Origin: Thermobrachium celere DSM 8682
GTDB lineage: Bacteria; Bacillota; Clostridia; Clostridiales; Caloramatoraceae
Length of the DNA stretch: 64,000 nucleotides
Assembly (NCBI RefSeq): GCF_000430995.1
Contig: NZ_HF952018.1
Coordinates: 806,386 to 870,385, forward strand
Reading direction: 5' to 3'
This document shows, piece by piece, positions 9,750 through 17,700 of the stretch; the stretch's first letter is position 1, and every line of letters starts with the position of its first letter. Under the pieces are notes generated by a model. That model did not search any database and was not told where the DNA came from. It was given only the letters and a program-made list of their open reading frames with translations. The translations under genes and the position numbers were made by a program.

Positions 9750-10460
9750 ATGACAGCTCCAAAATATAAAAGAATTATGATAAAATTAAGTGGAGAAGCC
9801 CTTGCTGGTGAAAAGGGTTATGGATTTGATTTTGAGGTTATCAAGAGAATTGCTCAAGAAATCAAGGAAATTGTTGAAATGGGTGTTGAAGTTGGTTGCG
9901 TAGTTGGTGGAGGCAACATTTGGAGAGGTAGAAATGGTATAGACATGGATAGAACAACAGCAGACTATATGGGGATGCTTGCAACCTGTATAAATGCTAT
10001 GGCACTTCAAGACTCATTAGAATCAATTGGCGTTAAGACTAGAGTTCAGACAGCTATTGAAATGAGAGAAATTGCAGAACCATTTGTTAGAAGAAGGGCA
10101 GTTAGACATTTAGAAAAAGGAAGAGTTGTTATATTTGCTGCTGGTACAGGAAATCCTTACTTTTCAACAGATACAGCAGCTGCATTAAGAGCTGCAGAAA
10201 TTGAAGCTGAAGCTATTTTATTAGCTAAAAACGTTGATGGTGTTTATGACTCAGACCCAAATGTAAATAAAGATGCTAAGAAATTTGATAGGTTAACATT
10301 CATGCAAGTTTTAGAAAAAGAATTAAAGGTAATGGATTCAACAGCTACATCATTATGTAAGGACAACAATATACCTATAATAGTATTTGCATTAGATCAA
10401 CCAGGAAATATTAAGAGAGCGGTTTTAGGTGAAAATATTGGGACTGTTGTTGAAAATTAA
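9750..10460 (+). CDS. pyrH: Uridylate kinase (UMP kinase)
   Basis: This 236-residue amino-acid-kinase-fold enzyme phosphorylates UMP to UDP in pyrimidine nucleotide synthesis. Typical motifs are [16 protein letters not shown] at the N-terminus, [10 protein letters not shown], and [18 protein letters not shown]. Length is standard for bacterial PyrH. GGAGGT precedes the ATG. It starts the pyrH-frr block, which in most Firmicutes follows rpsB-tsf. Confidence 0.97.
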   Translation: MTAPKYKRIMIKLSGEALAGEKGYGFDFEVIKRIAQEIKEIVEMGVEVGCVVGGGNIWRGRNGIDMDRTTADYMGMLATCINAMALQDSLESIGVKTRVQTAIEMREIAEPFVRRRAVRHLEKGRVVIFAAGTGNPYFSTDTAAALRAAEIEAEAILLAKNVDGVYDSDPNVNKDAKKFDRLTFMQVLEKELKVMDSTATSLCKDNNIPIIVFALDQPGNIKRAVLGENIGTVVEN

Positions 10461-10478
10461 TTATAAGGAGGTTAATTT

Positions 10479-11036
10479 ATGATTAAAGAAGTAATAGTTG
10501 CTTCAGAAGAAAAAATGAAAAAATCAATTGAGCTACTTAAAAAAGAACTTCAAGGTCTTAAGGCAGGAAGAGCAAATGCGGCAATGCTTGATAAAATAAC
10601 TGTTGATTATTATGGAACACCAACTCATATTGCACAACTTGCTTCCATATCAATTCCTGAACCAAGGGTTTTAGTTATTCAACCATGGGATAAAAGTGTA
10701 ATAAAAGAAATAGAAAAGGCAATCCAAAAGTCAGATCTTGGTATTAACCCAACAAATGATGGTCAAGTTATAAGACTTGTTATTCCAGAACTTACTGAGG
10801 AGACAAGAAAGAATTTAGTAAAGGTTGTAAAAAAACATGGCGAAGATACAAAAGTTGCAGTTAGATCAATTAGAAGAGATGCTAATGATAAGCTAAAGGC
10901 ATTAAAGAAAGAAGGAAATTATTCAGAAGATGAAATTAAGAGAACTGAAGAAGAAGTACAAAAATTAACAGATAACTTTATAAAGGAAATAGATAAGTTG
11001 GTTGAAGCTAAGGAAAAGGAGATAATGACTGTATAA
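10479..11036 (+). CDS. frr: Ribosome recycling factor
   Basis: This 185-residue protein works with EF-G to split post-termination ribosomes. The internal [20 protein letters not shown] and the C-terminal [12 protein letters not shown] helix segment are diagnostic. Start ATG has TAAGGAGG upstream. It is 18 bases after pyrH and 2 bases before a small conserved-looking ORF. Confidence 0.97.
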   Translation: MIKEVIVASEEKMKKSIELLKKELQGLKAGRANAAMLDKITVDYYGTPTHIAQLASISIPEPRVLVIQPWDKSVIKEIEKAIQKSDLGINPTNDGQVIRLVIPELTEETRKNLVKVVKKHGEDTKVAVRSIRRDANDKLKALKKEGNYSEDEIKRTEEEVQKLTDNFIKEIDKLVEAKEKEIMTV

Positions 11037-11038
11037 TT

Positions 11039-11224
11039 ATGGAAGTAAAGAGGTTTTTAGGGTATAGATTAGATAAAGTTGAAGAGGTATTGAAAGAAAA
11101 GGGGATTAAATACGAGTTGGTATTTACAAATAATCCCAAGAATGTACTTATTGGAGAAGAAAAAAGAGTAATTAAAATCAAAGATTTGAATGATAAAATA
11201 ATCATTTATTATTCATACTTTTAA
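11039..11224 (+). CDS. Small uncharacterised protein (61 aa), orphan PASTA-like sequence
   Basis: I do not recognise a named family. The 61-residue sequence MEVKRFLGYRLDKVEEVLKE continues into a short beta-rich half ending IIIYYSYF. The pattern (G-x-x-L-x-x-A/V-x-x-x-L-x-x-x-G-I-x-Y-x-x, then R-V-I-x-I) resembles a single PASTA domain, which is an inference from spacing only. It starts 2 bases after the frr stop. The nearest purine-rich site (AAGGAG inside frr) is 16 bases upstream, so translation is probably coupled to frr. Cytosolic: no signal or membrane segment. Confidence 0.65.
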   Translation: MEVKRFLGYRLDKVEEVLKEKGIKYELVFTNNPKNVLIGEEKRVIKIKDLNDKIIIYYSYF

Positions 11225-11238
11225 GTAAGAATTAAATA

Positions 11239-11284
11239 AAATTTTTATGCCAAAGCTAATAATAAGGCTTTGGCATAAAAATTT
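11239..11284 (+). repeat. Perfect 18-bp inverted repeat between orf61 and uppS
   Basis: Arms at 11239-11256 and 11267-11284 (core ATGCCAAAGC/GCTTTGGCAT) surround a 10-base loop. The right arm ends in ATTT, followed by ATTAATGGG, so no clear T-run follows on the plus strand. It could be a weak terminator or an RNA processing/stability hairpin. Confidence 0.7.
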
Positions 11285-11301
11285 ATTAATGGGAGGTAGC
11301 A

Positions 11302-12066
11302 ATGTTTCAATTTGGTAAAAAAAAGACTCAGACTACACAGAATTACTATGAATTAATTGATAAAAATAATATACCAAAACATATTGCAATAATAATGGAT
11401 GGTAATGGTAGATGGGCTAAAAAAAGAAACATGCCAAGAACTTTTGGACATAGGGCAGGAGTAGAAACAATAAGAGAAGTTGTAAAGGCTTGTTCGGAAT
11501 TAGGGGTAAAATATTTGACTTTATATGCATTTTCAACAGAAAATTGGAAAAGGCCATCTGAGGAAGTTGGCGCACTGATGAATTTATTAGTTGAATACTT
11601 AAGGGCAGAGGTAGAAGAACTACATAAAAACAATGTTATTGTAAATTCAATAGGGGATATTTCTAAATTGCCACAAATTTGTCAAGATGAATTAAAGAAT
11701 GCTTATGAAAAAACAAAAAATAACACAGGTCTAACGCTTAATCTAGCGTTAAACTATGGAGGAAGAGATGAGATAAAAAATGTTGTTAAAAAAATAGCTC
11801 AGTTAATCGAAAAAGGTGAATTAAATTCAGATCAAATAGATGAAGAGTTAATTTCAAAATATTTATATACAGCAAATATGCCAGATCCAGATTTATTAAT
11901 AAGACCAAGTGGTGAATATAGGCTAAGTAACTTTTTATTATGGCAAGTTGCATATACTGAATTCTGGTTTTCAAATATTTTTTGGCCAGATTTTAAGAGA
12001 GAACACTTATACCAAGCCATATACGATTATCAAAACCGTGATAGAAGATTTGGAGGTATAAAATAA
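11302..12066 (+). CDS. uppS: Undecaprenyl diphosphate synthase (isoprenyl transferase)
   Basis: This 254-residue cis-prenyltransferase makes the C55 lipid carrier for peptidoglycan by adding isopentenyl units to farnesyl diphosphate. [16 protein letters not shown] holds the catalytic Asp and the diphosphate-binding Arg. [14 protein letters not shown] and [18 protein letters not shown] complete the family signature. GGGAGGTAGC is the ribosome-binding site. dxr and ispG, which supply its substrate, lie downstream in the same run. Confidence 0.97.
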   Translation: MFQFGKKKTQTTQNYYELIDKNNIPKHIAIIMDGNGRWAKKRNMPRTFGHRAGVETIREVVKACSELGVKYLTLYAFSTENWKRPSEEVGALMNLLVEYLRAEVEELHKNNVIVNSIGDISKLPQICQDELKNAYEKTKNNTGLTLNLALNYGGRDEIKNVVKKIAQLIEKGELNSDQIDEELISKYLYTANMPDPDLLIRPSGEYRLSNFLLWQVAYTEFWFSNIFWPDFKREHLYQAIYDYQNRDRRFGGIK

Positions 12067-12079
12067 AGAAGGTGAATAT

Positions 12080-12868
12080 ATGAAGACAAGAATCATTAGT
12101 GCTATAGTTGCTATTCCATTACTACTTTTTTTTGTTATTTCTGGGGGGACAATATTAAAGTTAGGAGTTGGTATTGTAACAGCAATTGCTTTATATGAAT
12201 ATATCAACGCATATAAATCAAAATTTCCTATAATATCTTTTCTTTTAATTGCTTTTTTTATAATTAACCAATTAATTATGTTTACTTCTGATATATCACA
12301 ATATAATTTGATCTTAATATATCTTTTATTTTTACTTTCAATGGCTTATCCAATATTTAGTAAAAAATACACAGTAATTTCTTCAGCACTAACAGTAATA
12401 GGATACATATACATCGTTAGTTTCTTTAATTTATTAGTTAAAATAGATCAATTTAATAATGGACATAGGTTAATCTGGATAGTATTTATTATAGCATGGT
12501 GCTGTGATACGTTTGCTTATTTTACAGGAATGGCATTTGGTAAAAGAAAGTTATGTCCAGAAGTAAGTCCTAAGAAAACTATAGAAGGATCCATAGGGGG
12601 AATTTTAGGAAGTATAATAGGCTTATTTATATGGAAATATTTTAATAGGACTATTGATGTTACATATATTGAGCTTATTATTTTAGGTGCATTTGGTGCA
12701 ATAGTTTCACAAATTGGTGATTTGTCAGCATCGCTTATAAAAAGATATGTTGGAATTAAAGATTATGGTAATATTATGCCGGGACATGGTGGTATTTTAG
12801 ATAGATTTGATAGCATACTATATGTTATACCAATCGTATATTATTATATAGCATTCTTTTTAGGTTGA
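12080..12868 (+). CDS. cdsA: Phosphatidate cytidylyltransferase (CDP-diglyceride synthase)
   Basis: This 262-residue integral membrane enzyme converts phosphatidate and CTP to CDP-diacylglycerol, the precursor used by PgsA encoded at 40.2 kb. Hydrophobic segments fill the sequence. The C-terminal signature is IKDYGNIMPGHGGILDRFDS, matching the CTP_transf_1 family. GAAGGTG precedes the ATG. It begins 13 bases after uppS. Confidence 0.96.
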   Translation: MKTRIISAIVAIPLLLFFVISGGTILKLGVGIVTAIALYEYINAYKSKFPIISFLLIAFFIINQLIMFTSDISQYNLILIYLLFLLSMAYPIFSKKYTVISSALTVIGYIYIVSFFNLLVKIDQFNNGHRLIWIVFIIAWCCDTFAYFTGMAFGKRKLCPEVSPKKTIEGSIGGILGSIIGLFIWKYFNRTIDVTYIELIILGAFGAIVSQIGDLSASLIKRYVGIKDYGNIMPGHGGILDRFDSILYVIPIVYYYIAFFLG

Positions 12869-12872
12869 TTAT

Positions 12873-13808
12873 ATGAAGAGTAATTTAAGGGCAATACTTA
12901 AGATAATAATAATTGATATAATAGTTATTATTATTCTTAAGTTATGCCTTGTTTTTTTATGGCCCTTTTTAATAGCACTATTAATATCATTATTATTGGA
13001 GCCAATGATAAAAAAATTAATACAAATAAAATTTAGTAGAAATATTGCAGTGACAATATCTTATGCAAGTATAATAGTGACTATTTTTATACTATCATTT
13101 GTTTTTATTAAATACATTTTGGGTGAGATAAATATATTGTATAATTCTCTATCAAGTAAATTTGAGATAGTTAATTTAAACTCAATTGCAAAAAGTATAC
13201 CTAATTTTCAAAATTATACTGGTTTATTATTAAATAGAACATTTGTTACTATTAATAATTTATTTGATGTGTTTATTGTCCTTTTAATAAGTATAATTTT
13301 AAGTTTAGATTTTGATAAGCTGGTAAGCAATTTTATTACGAGTTTTGAAAGTAAATATACTATTTGTTTAATTAACGCATTTATAAAGCTTACTAGCATA
13401 ACTTTAATAGAGTTTAAATTAGCTTTTGTATCAACTATACTAACCATAGTTGGTTTTTATATATTACGTATAGAAAATGCATTAACTATAGGATTGATTT
13501 GTGGTATACTAGATTTGCTACCTGTTTTAGGACCAGCGTTAGTATTTATACCATGGAGTGTAATTGCTTTTATAAATAAAAATTACTTTTTATCCGTTGG
13601 ATTAATTAGCTTATACATACTTTTACAAATAATAAGAGAAGTTTTGCAGGTTAAAATGGTTGGAAATACATTAAAAATACATCCAATAATTTCGCTGTTT
13701 TCTTTATATGCAGGAGTTTTGATTTTTAAACTATGGGGAATTATTTTTGGACCGTTTATGGTTATATTTACAAAAGAATTGATAGATATAGAAAGGAGAA
13801 TTCTATGA
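12873..13808 (+). CDS. AI-2E family (PF01594-like) membrane protein
   Basis: This 311-residue protein has about seven to eight hydrophobic segments, a pair of them at the N-terminus and the others after residue 130. The LDLLPVLGPALVFIPW segment and the closing GIIFGPFMVIFTKELI resemble the AI-2E/YtvI permease family, which includes sporulation protein YtvI and Na+/H+ antiporter-like members. Substrate is unknown. It starts 4 bases after cdsA with only a weak ribosome-binding site, so it is likely coupled. Its stop overlaps the dxr start (ATGA). Placement inside a lipid/isoprenoid operon is unusual. Confidence 0.8.
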   Translation: MKSNLRAILKIIIIDIIVIIILKLCLVFLWPFLIALLISLLLEPMIKKLIQIKFSRNIAVTISYASIIVTIFILSFVFIKYILGEINILYNSLSSKFEIVNLNSIAKSIPNFQNYTGLLLNRTFVTINNLFDVFIVLLISIILSLDFDKLVSNFITSFESKYTICLINAFIKLTSITLIEFKLAFVSTILTIVGFYILRIENALTIGLICGILDLLPVLGPALVFIPWSVIAFINKNYFLSVGLISLYILLQIIREVLQVKMVGNTLKIHPIISLFSLYAGVLIFKLWGIIFGPFMVIFTKELIDIERRIL

Positions 13809-14950
13809 AAAGACTAACAATATTAGGTTCAACCGGTTCAATTGGTACTCAGGCATTGGATGTTATTAGAAATAAAAAGGATGAATTTAAAGTTGTTGCA
13901 ATTTCAGCTAATTCAAGTGTAGACAAATTAATTAAACAGATAGAGGAATTTCAACCTGAATATGCAGTTATAATGAATAAGGATCTCCTTCAAACAGTAA
14001 AAGATAAGGCCGAAAAATATGGAACTAAGGTACTAACAGGAATAGAAGGATTAGAATACATTAGTACTTTAGATAATGTTGATATGGTTTTAACTTCTGT
14101 TGTTGGAATGATTGGATTAAGACCTACTATAGCTGCAATTAGAGCCGGAAAGGACATTGCACTTGCAAATAAAGAAACATTAGTTGTTGGTGGGAGATTA
14201 ATAAAAGAGGAGTTATTAAAATCAAAATCAAGAATTATACCCGTTGATAGTGAACACAGTGCTCTTTTTCAATGTTTAAATGGAGAAAATAAGGAAAATA
14301 TAAATAATCTAATATTAACTGCATCAGGAGGACCATTTAGGGGAAAGAAGAAAAGTGAACTAGATGATGTTTCGCCAGAGATGGCTTTAAAGCACCCAAG
14401 GTGGAACATGGGAAGAAAAATATCAATAGATTCAGCAACACTTATGAATAAAGGATTAGAAGTTATTGAGGCCCATTATTTATTTGATGTAGATTATGAT
14501 AACATAAAAGTTATAATACATCCTCAAAGCATTATACATTCCATGGTTGAATTTAAAGATGGATCAATTTTAGCACAGTTATCAAATACAGATATGAGAC
14601 ATCCAATTCAATATGCATTAGAATATCCAAATAGAACAGAATCACTAATAGGATATCTTGATTTAATAAAGAATAATACATTAACATTTGAGCAACCGGA
14701 TCTAGAAACATTTGAATGTTTAGAGTTAGCATACAAGGCTGGTAAAACTGGAGGCACAATGCCAGCAGTTTGTAATATAGCTAATGAAGAAGCAGTAGAA
14801 TTATTCTTAAATAATAAAATTAAATTTTTAGATATACCAAAAGTAATTAAAGAAGCTATGAATAAATTTGATGTTAAATACGATTTTGATTTAGATTATA
14901 TATTTGATTTAGAAGAGAAAGTAAGAGAATTTGTAAGAACAATTATATAG
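13805..14950 (+). CDS. dxr: 1-deoxy-D-xylulose 5-phosphate reductoisomerase
   Basis: This 381-residue enzyme makes 2-C-methyl-D-erythritol 4-phosphate, the committed step of the MEP isoprenoid pathway. MKRLTILGSTGSIGTQALD is the NADPH-binding start. PVDSEHSALFQCL carries the metal-binding acidic residues, and HPRWNMGRKISIDSATLMNK is the substrate loop. The frame is open upstream, but GAAAGGAGAATTCTATG fixes the ATG at 13805, overlapping the preceding stop by 4 bases. Confidence 0.97.
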   Translation: MKRLTILGSTGSIGTQALDVIRNKKDEFKVVAISANSSVDKLIKQIEEFQPEYAVIMNKDLLQTVKDKAEKYGTKVLTGIEGLEYISTLDNVDMVLTSVVGMIGLRPTIAAIRAGKDIALANKETLVVGGRLIKEELLKSKSRIIPVDSEHSALFQCLNGENKENINNLILTASGGPFRGKKKSELDDVSPEMALKHPRWNMGRKISIDSATLMNKGLEVIEAHYLFDVDYDNIKVIIHPQSIIHSMVEFKDGSILAQLSNTDMRHPIQYALEYPNRTESLIGYLDLIKNNTLTFEQPDLETFECLELAYKAGKTGGTMPAVCNIANEEAVELFLNNKIKFLDIPKVIKEAMNKFDVKYDFDLDYIFDLEEKVREFVRTII

Positions 14951-14962
14951 GGTGGTGTTTTT

Positions 14963-15973
14963 ATGCAAACATTTTTAGCTACAGTATTTGTATTTGGATT
15001 ATTAGTTACAAGCCATGAATTAGGACATTTTATTACTGCTAAATTAGCAGGAATAAAGGTTTTAGAATTTGCCATAGGGATGGGACCAAAGCTGTTTGGA
15101 TTTAAAAAGGGAGAAACTAATTATTCATTAAGAATTTTACCACTCGGTGGATATGTAAAAATGCTTGGAGAAGAAGGAGAATCAAATGATCCAAGGGCAT
15201 TTTGCAATCAAAGTCCATGGATAAGACTTATAGTTATTGTGGCAGGAGCATTTATGAATTTTGTTATTGCAGTAATTCTTTTTGCTATTATTGCAATGAA
15301 TACCGGAATAGTTAAGCCAATAATAAGTGAAGTTGAAAAGGGATATCCAGCATATAATGCTGGTATTAAGGTTAATGATGTGATAATAGCTGTAAATGGA
15401 AAAAAGGTAAAGATGTGGGAAGATTTCGTATTAACTATTTCTGAAAATAAAGATAAACAAATCAATTTAACTATCAAAAGGGATAATGTAATTAAAGAAT
15501 ATAATATTAAGCCAGTATATGACGAATCAAGAGGGAAATATTTAATAGGTATTGTACCAACTGTTACTAAGGGTAATTTGATTGAGGCAATAGGAGACGG
15601 GTTTAATAAAACAATTTTTACAACAAAACAAATGGGATTATTTTTAAAAAGAGCTCTTAGGGGGCAGATTTCATCTGAGGATGTAGGTGGACCTGTTGCA
15701 ATAGTTAAGATGTCAGGTGAGGCTGCAAGGTATGGGTTGTTAAGTCTTTTATCATTTGCAGCTCTTTTGAGTATAAATTTAGGAGTAATTAATCTTATAC
15801 CATTTCCTGCACTAGATGGAGGCTGGGTTATTATATTGTTATTTGAGGGTATAACTGGTAGAAAAATAGATGAAAATAAGATTGGATTGATAAACCTAAT
15901 AGGATTTACTATACTAATATTATTCGCTATATTCATAACATATAAAGACATAATAAGATTTAAACTACTTTAA
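14963..15973 (+). CDS. rseP: Site-2 zinc metalloprotease RseP/RasP
   Basis: This 336-residue membrane protease cuts transmembrane anti-sigma factors and leftover signal peptides. The zinc site HELGH is at residues 18-22 in the first membrane helix. A PDZ domain lies at about 110-190. The second active-site motif is NLIPFPALDGG near residue 280, followed by Trp where Arg is usual. C-terminal membrane helices close the protein. Start ATG has GGGTGG upstream. dxr-rseP-ispG is the standard Clostridia order. Confidence 0.96.
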   Translation: MQTFLATVFVFGLLVTSHELGHFITAKLAGIKVLEFAIGMGPKLFGFKKGETNYSLRILPLGGYVKMLGEEGESNDPRAFCNQSPWIRLIVIVAGAFMNFVIAVILFAIIAMNTGIVKPIISEVEKGYPAYNAGIKVNDVIIAVNGKKVKMWEDFVLTISENKDKQINLTIKRDNVIKEYNIKPVYDESRGKYLIGIVPTVTKGNLIEAIGDGFNKTIFTTKQMGLFLKRALRGQISSEDVGGPVAIVKMSGEAARYGLLSLLSFAALLSINLGVINLIPFPALDGGWVIILLFEGITGRKIDENKIGLINLIGFTILILFAIFITYKDIIRFKLL

Positions 15974-15990
15974 TTGGTAAGGTGAGTATA

Positions 15991-17040
15991 ATGAATAGGA
16001 GAAAAACTAAAAAGATAAAGGTTGGTAATATTTTTGTAGGCGGGGATGCACCAATTACTGTGCAATCAATGACAAATACTGATACAAGAGATGTAAAAAG
16101 TACTGTAAATCAAATAAAACAGCTAGAAAAAGAAGGATGTGAAATAATAAGAGTTGCTGTTCCTGATATGGAAGCTGTTGATGCAATAAAGGAGATAATA
16201 AAGCAAATTAAAATACCTCTAGTTGCTGATATTCATTTTGATTATAGATTGGCAATAAAATCATTAGAAAATGGTGTTAATGCACTTAGAATTAATCCAG
16301 GAAATATTGGCGATGAAAATAAAGTTAAAGAAGTTGTAAACGCTGCAAAATACTATGGGGTACCCATAAGGGTAGGTGTTAATTCAGGTTCTCTTGAAAA
16401 AGAATTGTTAGAAAAATATAAAAGACCGTGTCCACAAGCGTTGGTGGAGAGTGCTCTAAAGAATGTTGAGATATTGGAGAAATATGGATTTTATGATATT
16501 GTTTTATCTGTAAAATCATCAAATGTTGTAGAAATGGTTGAAAGTTACAGATTGCTTTCAAAAAATACTGATTATCCTCTACACGTTGGAGTTACAGAGG
16601 CAGGTACAAAATTTAGTGGAACTGTAAAATCGTCAATAGGTATCGGTGCATTGTTATTAGATGGTATTGGAGATACAATAAGAGTTTCATTAACAGATGA
16701 TCCTGTAGAAGAAGTAAGGTTGGGTAAAGAGATATTGCAGGCATGCGGTGTTCGTAAGTTTGGTGTTGAAATAATATCATGTCCGACTTGTGGAAGAACA
16801 GCTATAGACTTGATAGGACTTGCAAATAAGATTGAAAAAGAATTAAAACATATAAATAAGCCAATTAAAGTTGCGGTAATGGGTTGTGTAGTAAATGGAC
16901 CAGGTGAAGCTAAAGAAGCAGACATAGGTATTGCAGGTGGGAAAAATGAAGCTTTGATATTTAAAAAAGGAGAAATAATCAAAAAGGTTAAAGAAGAAAA
17001 TATAATAGAAGAATTGATAAATGAGATAAATAAATTATAA
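15991..17040 (+). CDS. ispG: 4-hydroxy-3-methylbut-2-en-1-yl diphosphate synthase (flavodoxin type)
   Basis: This 349-residue [4Fe-4S] enzyme catalyses the penultimate MEP-pathway step. The cluster ligands are visible as Cys264 and Cys267 (CPTCGRT) and Cys299 (GCVVNGPGEAKEAD). An N-terminal TIM barrel contains VQSMTNTDTRD and LRINPGNIG. The ATG at 15991 is preferred because AAGGTGAG at about 15979-15986 covers the in-frame GTG at 15982. Confidence 0.97.
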   Translation: MNRRKTKKIKVGNIFVGGDAPITVQSMTNTDTRDVKSTVNQIKQLEKEGCEIIRVAVPDMEAVDAIKEIIKQIKIPLVADIHFDYRLAIKSLENGVNALRINPGNIGDENKVKEVVNAAKYYGVPIRVGVNSGSLEKELLEKYKRPCPQALVESALKNVEILEKYGFYDIVLSVKSSNVVEMVESYRLLSKNTDYPLHVGVTEAGTKFSGTVKSSIGIGALLLDGIGDTIRVSLTDDPVEEVRLGKEILQACGVRKFGVEIISCPTCGRTAIDLIGLANKIEKELKHINKPIKVAVMGCVVNGPGEAKEADIGIAGGKNEALIFKKGEIIKKVKEENIIEELINEINKL

Positions 17041-17058
17041 ATACTAGGGGGAAATAAT

Positions 17059-17685
17059 ATGAAAATTGATTGTATTATTCCTGCTTATAATGAGGAAAGA
17101 ACGGTTGGGGAAGTTATAAATGTTGTAAAAGAAGTTGAAATTATTAGAAATATAATTGTTGTTAATGATGGCTCAACTGATAATACAGCTAACATTGCAA
17201 GAGAAAAAGGTGCAACAGTAATAGAAAATCCCAAAAATCTTGGTAAAGGTGGAGCAATCAAAAATGGCATAGAAAATACTGATGCAGATATTATACTTCT
17301 ATTAGATGCAGATTTAATAGGATTAACCAAAAAACATGTTATTGATTTGTTGACACCTGTAATGAATGATGAGGCTGATATGACAGTAGGCATATTTTCA
17401 AGTGGAAGACTTGCTACAGATTTAGCTCAATTTGTTGCCCCTAATCTTTCAGGCCAAAGGGCACTAAAGCGTTATGTTATAGATACTATGGATAATTTAG
17501 ATATGACAAAATATGGTGTAGAAGTTGCATTAACTAAACATGCTTCTAAGATGAAATATAGAGTAATAAATGTTGAATTAAAAGATATGACACATATAAT
17601 GAAGGAAGAAAAATTGGGATTAAAGAAGGGAATTAAGGCTAGGTTAAAGATGTACTATGATATTTTAAGATGTCTTAGGACATAA
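17059..17685 (+). CDS. Family 2 glycosyltransferase
   Basis: This 208-residue GT-A fold enzyme starts KIDCIIPAYNEERTVGEVI and has the nucleotide-sugar motif VVNDGSTDNTANIA. The metal-binding DxD equivalent is LLLDADLIG near residue 80. NPKNLGKGGAIKNGI is the characteristic mid-domain helix. There is no membrane helix or signal. It resembles short stand-alone GT2 enzymes distantly related to glucosyl-3-phosphoglycerate synthases; donor and acceptor are unknown. It sits between ispG and polC with a GGGGGAAA ribosome-binding site, in the same transcription unit. Confidence 0.85.
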   Translation: MKIDCIIPAYNEERTVGEVINVVKEVEIIRNIIVVNDGSTDNTANIAREKGATVIENPKNLGKGGAIKNGIENTDADIILLLDADLIGLTKKHVIDLLTPVMNDEADMTVGIFSSGRLATDLAQFVAPNLSGQRALKRYVIDTMDNLDMTKYGVEVALTKHASKMKYRVINVELKDMTHIMKEEKLGLKKGIKARLKMYYDILRCLRT

Positions 17686-17700
17686 TTAGGAGGTTTATAT

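Noticed and set aside
15208-15951. 247-residue leftward ORF antisense to rseP
   Set aside because: It lies entirely within rseP, has no ribosome-binding site, and its composition is that of an antisense shadow.
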